A DNA stretch of 64,000 nt. Origin: Mycobacterium sp. BK086 (GTDB lineage Bacteria; Actinomycetota; Actinomycetes; Mycobacteriales; Mycobacteriaceae). The position numbers and the translations under genes are program-made. This document shows, in pieces, positions 57,646 to 64,000 of the stretch. A model generated the notes under the pieces. The model was not told the DNA's origin, made no database searches, and was given only the letters and a program-made list of their open reading frames with translations. Each line of letters starts with the position of its first letter. Within the stretch, counting starts at the first letter, position 1. The stretch is taken from NCBI GenBank assembly GCA_004362315.1, contig SNWL01000003.1, positions 1,798,001-1,862,000 of the forward strand. The letters run 5' to 3'.

Positions 57646-57690
57646 CAGCAGTACCCCCCGGCCGTGGCCGGGTGCCTCTACCGTGAAGTT

Positions 57691-58569
57691 GTGGGCACGA
57701 TCGACATGCGTCGCGAGGTGCGCGAGTTCTTGAGTTCGCGCCGCGCCCGGATCAGCCCTGAACAGGCCGGATTACCGGCCTACGGCGGCAACCGGCGGGT
57801 CAAGGGGTTGCGGCGCGAAGAGGTCGCACTGCTCGCCGGTGTTTCGATCGACTATTACGTCCGCATGGAGCGCGGCAATCTGTCCGGCGTCTCGGAGAGC
57901 GTTCTCGATTCGCTGGCGTCGGCGCTGCACCTCGACGACGCCGAACGAGAGCATCTGTTTGCGCTGGCCCGCGAATCCGGCCCGCCGAGTAGGCGCCGCA
58001 AACCCAAGTCCGCCGCGACCGTCCGTCCGGTGCTGCAACAGGTCCTCGACGCCATCACCGATGCACCGGCGTGGATTCGCAACGGCCGCCACGACGTGCT
58101 CGCGATGAATCAGTTGGCCCGCGCACTCTATGCCCCTGTGCTGGCCGATCCGCGCCGCCCGGCCAACACCACGCGCTTCGTTTACCTCGATCCCGCGGCG
58201 ACAGAGTTCTTCGTCGACTACGACCAGGTCGTGCGCGACGCGGCGGCAATGCTGCGGATGGAAGCGGGCCGCAATCCTCACGACGAGGACCTCATCGCCC
58301 TGGTAGGTGAATTATCAACGCGCAGTGAGCTTTTCCGGAAGAACTGGGCATCACAGGATGTTCGATTCCACCGGTCGGGCCGCAAGCGGCTGCGCCATCC
58401 GGTGGTCGGCCAGCTGGATCTGGACTTCGAAGCCATGGAGCTGCCGTCGGAGCCGGGCCTGCAGCTGAACATCTACACCGCCGCGGCGGGAACCCCTACC
58501 TCCGACGGACTCAAATTGCTGGCTTCCTGGGCCGCCAGCCATGACAATCTGCGGTCGGAGATCGGCTGA
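57691..58569 (+). CDS. XRE-family regulator with MmyB-like ligand domain
   Basis: A protein of 292 aa. The N-terminal helix-turn-helix (RRARISPEQAGLPAYGGNRRVKGLRREEVALLAGVSIDYYVRME) is the classic signature of this family, followed by a ligand-sensing domain (about 105-280, with YLDPAATEFFVDYDQVVRDAAAMLR and LQLNIYTAAAGTPT). The family senses metabolites such as fatty acids. GTG 57691 is favoured, because family members begin four residues before the DxR motif; ATG 57706 is possible. It faces the zinc ADH gene. Confidence 0.9.
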   Translation: MGTIDMRREVREFLSSRRARISPEQAGLPAYGGNRRVKGLRREEVALLAGVSIDYYVRMERGNLSGVSESVLDSLASALHLDDAEREHLFALARESGPPSRRRKPKSAATVRPVLQQVLDAITDAPAWIRNGRHDVLAMNQLARALYAPVLADPRRPANTTRFVYLDPAATEFFVDYDQVVRDAAAMLRMEAGRNPHDEDLIALVGELSTRSELFRKNWASQDVRFHRSGRKRLRHPVVGQLDLDFEAMELPSEPGLQLNIYTAAAGTPTSDGLKLLASWAASHDNLRSEIG

Positions 58570-58610
58570 AAAGTCGGCGAAGACGCCACGCCGATTTGTA
58601 CTTTGCGAAT

Positions 58611-59969
58611 GTGACGCTCACCCGCCCCGAAACCCGGTTCGCGGAAGCCGACGGCGTTCGCATCGGCTATCAGGCCTTCGGCTCAGGAAAGCGCACGCTG
58701 ATCACGGTTCTCGGGTTCGCCCAGAACATCGACGTCATCTGGGAGAACCCGCAAGCAGCCGCCTTTTTCGAACACCTCGGGTCGTTCTGCCGGGTGATCC
58801 AGTTCGACAAGCGCGGCACCGGAACGTCCGACCGCGCACTGCCGCTCCCGTCTCTCGACGCGCGGGTCCAGGATCTTGACGCCGTGATGCGCGCGGAAGC
58901 CGTGGACCGCGCGGTCCTGCTCGGCTGGTCGGAGGGCGGCACCTTGGCCGCGTTCTTCGCCGCGACGTATCCCGAGCGCACCGAAGGCCTGATTCTCAGC
59001 GGTAGCTTCGCGAGTTGGGCGCGCTGCGACGACCATCCGTGGGCGCCGACCCGTCGACAGCTGTCGCTGCTCTTGCGGTTCGGTCCGTTGCTGTGGGGCA
59101 CCGGCATCGCCTCGGCCCGCAACATGGCCCCGTCCATGGCCCATCAACCCGGCTTCCGACGCTGGGTGGCCCGGTATGAGCGGTCGGCGGTCGCACGGTC
59201 GAAGCTCCCCCAGTTCGGCCGGCTGATCGCCGAACTCGACGTCCGCCACGTCCTGCCCGCGATCTATGCGCCGACTCTCGTCATGCATGCTCCCGGGGAT
59301 CGAGTCGTGCCAATCCAGAGTGGCCGCTATCTGGCCGAGCACATCGTGGGTGCTCGATTCCTCGAAGTGCCGACCGACGACCACGCCGTCTGGTTCAGCG
59401 CCCGCAACACCTATGCCGACGCGATCGAGGAGTTTCTCACCGGTACCCGCCCGAACGCCGACCACTCGCGCAAACTCGCCACGGTTCTGTTCACCGACAT
59501 CGTCGATTCGACGGTGCACGCGTCAAGGGCCGGCGACACCGCCTGGCGCGACGCGTTGGATCGCCACGATGACCTGTGCCGCATCGAGATCGGCATCTGC
59601 GGGGGACGCTGGATCAAGAGCACCGGCGACGGCATGCTGGCGACCTTCGACAGCCCGAGCCGCGCCGTGCGTTGCGCGTGGGCGCTCAGCGATCGGGTCC
59701 GATCAGAGCTGGGGATCGAGATCAGGGCCGGGCTGCACACCGGCGAAATCGAAACGCGCGGTGAGGATGTGGCGGGAATGACCGTCCATCAGGCTGCGCG
59801 TGTCCAAGGCGTGGCGCGGAACTCGGAGGTCGTAGTATCGGCCGCGGTGCGCAATCTTGTTGCCGGCTCCGGCATCACGCTTGAAGAGCGCGGAACGCAC
59901 ACGTTGAAGGGCATCACCGAGCCGTGCGAGCTTTTCCGTGTCCTCGATGTCACATCGCCACGGGGGTGA
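58611..59969 (+). CDS. Alpha/beta-hydrolase fused to class III adenylate/guanylate cyclase domain
   Basis: A protein of 452 aa. Residues 1-~275 are an alpha/beta-hydrolase with nucleophile Ser107 (GWSEGG), Asp230 and His258. Residues ~288-445 are a class III nucleotide cyclase: TDIVD with Asp296, KSTGDG with Lys336 and Asp340. The transition-state region reads VHQAARV, with His where Asn is common and Arg retained. The fusion is known from Rv1900c (LipJ). It may make cAMP in response to a hydrolase-domain ligand. GTG 58611 is preferred over TTG 58596. It follows the XRE gene by 41 bases in the same direction. Confidence 0.88.
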   Translation: MTLTRPETRFAEADGVRIGYQAFGSGKRTLITVLGFAQNIDVIWENPQAAAFFEHLGSFCRVIQFDKRGTGTSDRALPLPSLDARVQDLDAVMRAEAVDRAVLLGWSEGGTLAAFFAATYPERTEGLILSGSFASWARCDDHPWAPTRRQLSLLLRFGPLLWGTGIASARNMAPSMAHQPGFRRWVARYERSAVARSKLPQFGRLIAELDVRHVLPAIYAPTLVMHAPGDRVVPIQSGRYLAEHIVGARFLEVPTDDHAVWFSARNTYADAIEEFLTGTRPNADHSRKLATVLFTDIVDSTVHASRAGDTAWRDALDRHDDLCRIEIGICGGRWIKSTGDGMLATFDSPSRAVRCAWALSDRVRSELGIEIRAGLHTGEIETRGEDVAGMTVHQAARVQGVARNSEVVVSAAVRNLVAGSGITLEERGTHTLKGITEPCELFRVLDVTSPRG

Positions 59970-60007
59970 AGCCGTGCACCTGTACGAGCTGACGTTCCGC
60001 TGCTGCA

Positions 60008-60373
60008 CTAGGCCAATTTGGGATTCAAGAACACATAGAGCACAGCGATCTTGTCGTCTCGCACCTGGATGAGGTCGAGCCCGGTGTACGCCGGCGGCTC
60101 ACCCTGAGGACCCGAGCCCCACGCGAGCAATCCCGTGTCGTGCAGCACGGCCGGTTCGCCCCGATCGGCGTAGACGAAATCGGGATGGGTGGACCGCAAT
60201 TCGCCGGCGAACGCGTCCACGGCGTCCAGGCCCACCAGGATTCCGTCGGGAGTGTGGACAACGCAGTCGTCGGTGTAGAACTCCTCGACGGCGGCACGCC
60301 GCCGCGCCGCGTCGCCCTCGCCGAAGACCTCTTGAAGATTTCGCTGCAGAAGCTCGATGATTCGCTCAGTCAC
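60008..60373 (-). CDS. SnoaL-like polyketide-cyclase/isomerase-fold protein
   Basis: A protein of 121 aa of the NTF2-like fold. The ERIIELLQRNLQEVFGEGDAARRRAAVEEFYTDDCVVHTPDG start is typical of SnoaL-like proteins, with an acidic pocket and HTP. Function cannot be assigned. GTG 60373 begins it; upstream extension is in a different gene. It is downstream of the HD-domain gene with a 35-base gap and is probably cotranscribed with it. Confidence 0.8.
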   Translation of the reverse strand: MTERIIELLQRNLQEVFGEGDAARRRAAVEEFYTDDCVVHTPDGILVGLDAVDAFAGELRSTHPDFVYADRGEPAVLHDTGLLAWGSGPQGEPPAYTGLDLIQVRDDKIAVLYVFLNPKLA

Positions 60374-60408
60374 CCTGTCTCCAACCGGTCGAAGGCTGTT
60401 GTGTATTC

Positions 60409-60987
60409 CTACCCGTCGAGCGGATTGGCTCCGATGCGTCCGGCGGCGTTGTTGGCGACCAAGACTCCAGCCGCACTGTCCGGTTTGCGCACGGCCTGAT
60501 CCTCGAAGCACGCCAAGAACTCCCGGCCAAATCCCAATCGCGGATACTCCGCAAGGACCTCCGCTCGTTCGGCCGGGGCGAACGCTTCGGGGCGCCGACC
60601 CGCGACGTCCAAGCCAGTGGCGACCTGCAGCAGATGCGACTCCGGATCGGCGGCCGCCGTGACGTCATCGCGCATGTGCAAGACGATGATCTCCTCGGCT
60701 CTTGCCGCCCGTTCGACGGGCCAACCGGCGGCGATTCCGAAAACCCATCCGAGCGCGCCACCCGCCTCCTCGAAAACCATTCGGTGACTGTCGAAGGGCT
60801 CGGTCAGGGCGATGTCGTGCAGCATCGCCGACACGTAGTAGAGCTCGTCGTCGAAGGTGATGCTGTGCGTGGCGGCATACGTCACGCCCCACAGATACGA
60901 GCGCACGCAGTGGTTGAACAGTGCGGGCGTGTAGAACCTGGTCGCTACCGCCAGCGCAGCGTCAGCCGCCGGAGTCGATGGAAACAT
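60409..60987 (-). CDS. HD-domain protein
   Basis: A protein of 192 aa. FNHCVRSYLWG, YYVSAMLHDIALTEP (the His-Asp) and the later LHMRDDVTAA carry the metal-binding residues of an HD hydrolase related to cyanamide hydratase-like proteins. The acidic/hydrophobic C-terminus may close the active site. Reaction unknown. ATG 60987 or GTG 60990 could be used. It is co-oriented with the SnoaL gene and convergent with the cyclase gene. Confidence 0.82.
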   Translation of the reverse strand: MFPSTPAADAALAVATRFYTPALFNHCVRSYLWGVTYAATHSITFDDELYYVSAMLHDIALTEPFDSHRMVFEEAGGALGWVFGIAAGWPVERAARAEEIIVLHMRDDVTAAADPESHLLQVATGLDVAGRRPEAFAPAERAEVLAEYPRLGFGREFLACFEDQAVRKPDSAAGVLVANNAAGRIGANPLDG

Positions 60988-61011
60988 CACTCCATACTCT
61001 GCTTATCCGGG

Positions 61012-61950
61012 TTACTTCGGCAGGTTGTACGCGAACGACTTCTGTTGACGCTTCTTCATTTTCTCCAGGCACTCGTGGTGCTTACGCGCGTGGTAGGCCA
61101 GCGGAAAGTAGGTCAGCCGATCCGGCAGCACCCGATAGGCCGTGCGGATCGCGGTGTATCTGCGCATGAGCTGACGTTCCTCGCCAGCGCTCCAGGTGAC
61201 GCCGAGCTTCTCGCGAAGACGGGGATCCAACAGACCCACGATCGACAGGTAGTTCAGCCGCAGCGCGGGCTTGAACGATGCCCGCACCAGGCCGGCCAAC
61301 GGTGTCGGGACCGTCTTCGGCACCTCGACGTAGCCGGCCTTCAGTTCCTGAATCAACTGCAGCGCCTGCGGCGTTCCCTGCAGCGTGTCGATCATGGCCT
61401 CGTAATAATCGGCCATCTCCTGCTGCGTCTCGGGATACCCGCGCATGGGCACGTGCAGCAGGCGGGCCAGTCGCCGGTTGTCGCGCAGCAGTTCGTCCTT
61501 CTCGGCGTCGGTGAACTCGCGGCCGATCATCAACCGTCCGGCCTGGGCGTTGACGATGTAGCCGGTGGCGATCACCCACTGGTAAGCCTCGGGATTCAAA
61601 GCGCTGATCTGCTTGCCGGTTTCGGCGCTCTTCATCGTGATCGGCTTGTGCAGATCGCGGACCCGGTCGCCTTCGGCCGCGGCCTCGGCACCGCCATAGG
61701 TCCAGCGCAGAACCGAATCGACCGAGCGAATGGCGCGGCCGCCGGGATCACCGTGGAAGGCGGCCGAGTACTTGCCGGTGACCTCGGCGATGACGGGATG
61801 CATGGCCTGCATCATGAACGCCGCGCCTTCGAGGATCAGAAAGGTCCAGTGTCCGGTGTGCTCGGCGGTCAGCGAGTCCGGCGGAACGAGTTCGACCGGC
61901 CCTGAATCTGCGAAGGCCTGCTGGACGTCAAGATCCGGGGTGGCGGTCAT
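61012..61950 (-). CDS. Oxygenase MpaB-family protein (DUF2236)
   Basis: A protein of 312 aa resembling the MpaB/rubber oxygenase-like DUF2236 family, which binds b-type heme and cleaves or oxidises hydrophobic substrates. Typical features are HWTFLILEGAAFMMQAMHPVIAEVTGKYSAAF, a DPGGRAIRSVDSVLRWTYGG segment and the YQWVIATGYIVNAQ region, in which His and neighbours should hold heme. ATG 61950 has AGGAGAG upstream. It faces the TetR gene and is probably controlled by it. Confidence 0.83.
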   Translation of the reverse strand: MTATPDLDVQQAFADSGPVELVPPDSLTAEHTGHWTFLILEGAAFMMQAMHPVIAEVTGKYSAAFHGDPGGRAIRSVDSVLRWTYGGAEAAAEGDRVRDLHKPITMKSAETGKQISALNPEAYQWVIATGYIVNAQAGRLMIGREFTDAEKDELLRDNRRLARLLHVPMRGYPETQQEMADYYEAMIDTLQGTPQALQLIQELKAGYVEVPKTVPTPLAGLVRASFKPALRLNYLSIVGLLDPRLREKLGVTWSAGEERQLMRRYTAIRTAYRVLPDRLTYFPLAYHARKHHECLEKMKKRQQKSFAYNLPK

Positions 61951-61979
61951 CAGTGACTCTCCTATCGGTTGGCCAGACG

Positions 61980-61995
61980 CTAACCTGACTGTTAG
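61980..61995. promoter_or_regulatory. Inverted repeat between MpaB and TetR genes
   Basis: CTAAC-N6-GTTAG in the 75-base divergent promoter is a short palindrome, suitable as a TetR operator. Confidence 0.42.
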
Positions 61996-62025
61996 GTCGC
62001 ATTCAAGTCGCGTCAGGAGCATCTC

Positions 62026-62655
62026 GTGAGCACTAATAAGCCCAGTTCAGATCGCCGTAAGGCGCCACAGCAGGCACGCTCCCGTGACATGGTCGCAAAA
62101 ATTGTCTCGACGACCGCGATGTTGCTGCACAAGCACGCGCCCGAGGAGATCACGACCAATCTGATCGCCGATAAAGCGGGCATCAGCAAGGGGTCGATCT
62201 ATCAGTACTTCGCGAACAAAGATCAAATGATCAATGCCGCGGTGGAGCAGATCGCCGCTCAACAGGCTCCCGCGATCGAGGAGATGCTGCGGGCCAACAC
62301 ACTGGAGCGGCCGGAGTCGGCGATGGAGTCTGCGATCGACATGCTCATCGACTTCACGATCGCCAATCGCCGGCTGATCCGCTACATCGCCGAGCGACCC
62401 GAGCACGTCCGCGCATTCGAGAACGTTTCGGGGCTCAACGCCACCCTGCTGGCGATGACCAGGCTGCACATGACCCACTACCGCAGCCAGTACCGCGACG
62501 AGCTGAGCACCAGCGCACTGGCATGGCTGTTCTTCAACATGGCCGTGGCAACGACGATGCGTTACATCGAATCCGACGATCCGATCAGTCTCGACGAGCT
62601 GAGGGCCGGACTGAAATTCGCGTCGGCCGGCCTTCTGGCCGGCGGGAGCGACTAG
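62026..62655 (+). CDS. TetR-family transcriptional regulator
   Basis: A protein of 209 aa. The helix-turn-helix (about 15-62) includes ARSRDMVAKIVSTTAMLLHKHAPEEITTNLIADKAGISKGSIYQYFANKDQMI. The C-terminal ligand domain is helical. It faces the MpaB gene and its stop overlaps that of the CoA-transferase gene by four bases (CTAG). It starts at GTG 62026. It probably represses itself and the MpaB gene until a hydrophobic ligand binds. Confidence 0.92.
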   Translation: MSTNKPSSDRRKAPQQARSRDMVAKIVSTTAMLLHKHAPEEITTNLIADKAGISKGSIYQYFANKDQMINAAVEQIAAQQAPAIEEMLRANTLERPESAMESAIDMLIDFTIANRRLIRYIAERPEHVRAFENVSGLNATLLAMTRLHMTHYRSQYRDELSTSALAWLFFNMAVATTMRYIESDDPISLDELRAGLKFASAGLLAGGSD

Positions 62656-63878
62656 CCACCCGCGATGATGCGCGCTTCCCGCAGTTCGCTCTCCTGATCA
62701 GACCGCCCCAGCCGCCCCAGCACATCCGTGGTGTGCTGGCCCAAAGCTGGTGCGGGCCCGGCCAATTGAGCGGGGGTGGAATCAAACAGCGCCGGATGCC
62801 GCGGGATACGGGTGCGCCCCACCACGGGATCGTCCGCCTCGACGAACAACCCCATCTCGATGGCGTGCGGGTCATCAGGCAGTTCGTGAGGCGGCACGAT
62901 CATGGCGAAGGGCACATCTTCGGCCTCAAAACGCGCGGTGGCCTCTTCCACGGTGAGCTTCTCCGCACCCGCGTAGCAGGACTTCATGATCTCAGCCATC
63001 AACGGCCGGTGCTGATTTCGAAGATCAGCGGTCGCCAGCCGCGGATCATCCGACCCGGGAGCCTCCAGCGCGCGGCACATTCCGGTGAAGTCGGAGTCCG
63101 AGATCGGCGTCACCACACCCCACCCGTCGATGAAGCGGAAGGGCTTGAAGCCCTGCGTGAAGCTCGAGGGCTGCGACCCGTCGGAATCGAGCAGCACTTC
63201 GTTGCCGGTGGCGTCGGCCCACAGGAACGACACCACCGCGTCGACCATCGAGACGTGAACATGTTGTCCGCCACGGCCATTGGCTCGAGCCAACAGTGCC
63301 GCCGTGACCGCCTGGCTCGCATACAGCGCGGTGACCTTGTCGGCGACCACCTGCTGCAGGAAGATCGGCGCCCCGTCCGAACCGGATTGACTCGAGGCGA
63401 CGCCGCCGTAAGCCTGAATCACCGTGTCGTACGCGCTGCGGTCACGGTAGGGCCCGACTTCGCCAAACCCGGTGAGCGACAGATAGACAACGTCGGGGTT
63501 GATCGCGACGACGTCGTCGTATCCCAGTCCCAGCCGTTGGGCCACGCCGGGACGGAAGTTCTGGATGACCACGTCGGCCTGCGCGGCCAGTTCGAGGGCG
63601 ATCTCCCGGCCGACGGCGGTGCGGACATCCACGGCGATCGACTGCTTGCCGCGATTGCAGACCCGGAACACCGCACTCAACCCATTGACGCTGGGGCCGA
63701 TCCATCGCATGATGTCGCCGATGTCGGGACGCTCCACCTTGACGACGTCGGCGCCCTGATCGGCGAAGAGGGCGCCGATGTAGGGGCCGGTCAAGGCGAT
63801 CGACAACTCCAGAACGCGGACACCGCTCAGTGGCCCAGCGTGTTCTTCACCCATCCTCACCCAAACCTCCCCAGTCAT
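62652..63878 (-). CDS. CaiB/BaiF-type CoA transferase
   Basis: A protein of 408 aa of the class III CoA-transferase family. GVRVLELSIALTGPYIGALFADQGADVVKVERPDIGD at the N-terminus, NRGKQSIAVDV and VIQNFRPGVAQRLGLGYDDV are hallmarks, and the catalytic Asp should be in AYDTVIQAYGGVAS. It moves CoA between carboxylic acids, for example to activate a steroid or terpenoid acid. ATG 63878 overlaps the stop of the upstream enoyl-CoA hydratase (ATGA); M at 63854 is a second choice. Confidence 0.9.
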   Translation of the reverse strand: MTGEVWVRMGEEHAGPLSGVRVLELSIALTGPYIGALFADQGADVVKVERPDIGDIMRWIGPSVNGLSAVFRVCNRGKQSIAVDVRTAVGREIALELAAQADVVIQNFRPGVAQRLGLGYDDVVAINPDVVYLSLTGFGEVGPYRDRSAYDTVIQAYGGVASSQSGSDGAPIFLQQVVADKVTALYASQAVTAALLARANGRGGQHVHVSMVDAVVSFLWADATGNEVLLDSDGSQPSSFTQGFKPFRFIDGWGVVTPISDSDFTGMCRALEAPGSDDPRLATADLRNQHRPLMAEIMKSCYAGAEKLTVEEATARFEAEDVPFAMIVPPHELPDDPHAIEMGLFVEADDPVVGRTRIPRHPALFDSTPAQLAGPAPALGQHTTDVLGRLGRSDQESELREARIIAGG

Positions 63879-64000
63879 CGTCCGGTAAATCGCGGTGGAC
63901 GCTTTTCGCTGAAGGCCGCGAGCCCTTCCTTCGCGTCGGCCGAGCGCATCACCTCGACGACCAGCCGCTGCTCGATCTCGCGGGCGGTGGGCTCGTCGAG
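63875..64000 (-). CDS. Enoyl-CoA hydratase/isomerase family protein (3' end only)
   Basis: The last 41 codons of a gene that begins beyond the window. The C-terminus MRSADAKEGLAAFSEKRPPRF matches the end of crotonase-family proteins, in which this helix helps cover the active site. It overlaps the CoA-transferase start by four bases (ATGA), so both should act in one beta-oxidation-like pathway. Confidence 0.75.
   Translation of the reverse strand, partial: LDEPTAREIEQRLVVEVMRSADAKEGLAAFSEKRPPRFTGR

Overview
The window is a GC-rich actinobacterial chromosome segment, almost certainly from a Mycobacterium/Mycolicibacterium species. Several blocks match the M. tuberculosis Rv3389c-Rv3416 order from memory: htdY, lpqD, acrA1, a nucleoside hydrolase, imuB, imuA', guaA, the HAD hydrolase/GH65 pair, choD, guaB3, guaB2, a DUF5319 gene, rsdA, sigD and whiB3. 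No rRNA, tRNA, IS element, phage or CRISPR array was seen.

1-5.4 kb: a tandem array of six paralogous exported proteins (the first cut by the window edge, the fifth frameshifted). They form several transcription units. Three of the units begin with the same ~65-bp leader, which carries an ATTCC/GGAAT inverted repeat, a CGTCGACG palindrome and a strong Shine-Dalgarno. 5.4-14.5 kb: a DUF899 protein, a VIT-type metal transporter, htdY, lpqD, a thioesterase, an acrA1-like double-SDR protein with a degenerate first domain, a large LuxR-family ATPase regulator and a nucleoside hydrolase. 14.5-24.5 kb: the SOS mutasome genes imuA'-imuB behind a LexA box, a class I aldolase, an unusual PPE-domain protein behind a Sec signal peptide, guaA, an esterase, and the HAD/GH65 pair.

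24.5-38.9 kb: choD, then a carotenoid locus sitting between choD and guaB3. The forward operon is crtE-crtI-crtB-crtYc-crtYd-crtU-Rieske oxygenase. A DUF2784 gene, a MarR regulator, a reverse fni-glycosyltransferase pair and a forward mmpL follow. The enzymes predict GGPP to phytoene to lycopene to a cyclised aromatic carotenoid (isorenieratene type). The Rieske protein keeps both its iron-sulfur and mononuclear-iron ligands, so it may further oxidise the pigment. The glycosyltransferase and MmpL suggest glycosylation and export. AT-rich palindromes upstream of crtE and between fni and mmpL look like sites for one shared regulator.

38.9-45.7 kb: guaB3, guaB2, a DUF5319 gene, rsdA-sigD, an Rv3415c-like gene and whiB3, closed by a strong hairpin terminator. 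After it the M. tuberculosis order (groES/groEL1 in that species) is lost. 45.7-64 kb: accessory metabolism. This includes an NmrA-like reductase, a CocE/NonD hydrolase, a DUF4349 lipoprotein, an M15-like exported protein, a five-gene reverse cluster (two SDRs flanking a DUF7064-like protein and a sulfotransferase, plus another SDR, one of the SDRs resembling mycofactocin-coupled enzymes) opposite a LysR regulator, an aldo/keto reductase, a zinc alcohol dehydrogenase opposite an XRE regulator, an alpha/beta-hydrolase fused to an adenylate cyclase domain, SnoaL and HD proteins, an MpaB-type oxygenase opposite a TetR regulator, and a CoA-transferase/enoyl-CoA hydratase pair. The content suggests catabolism of lipids, terpenoids or other hydrophobic compounds.
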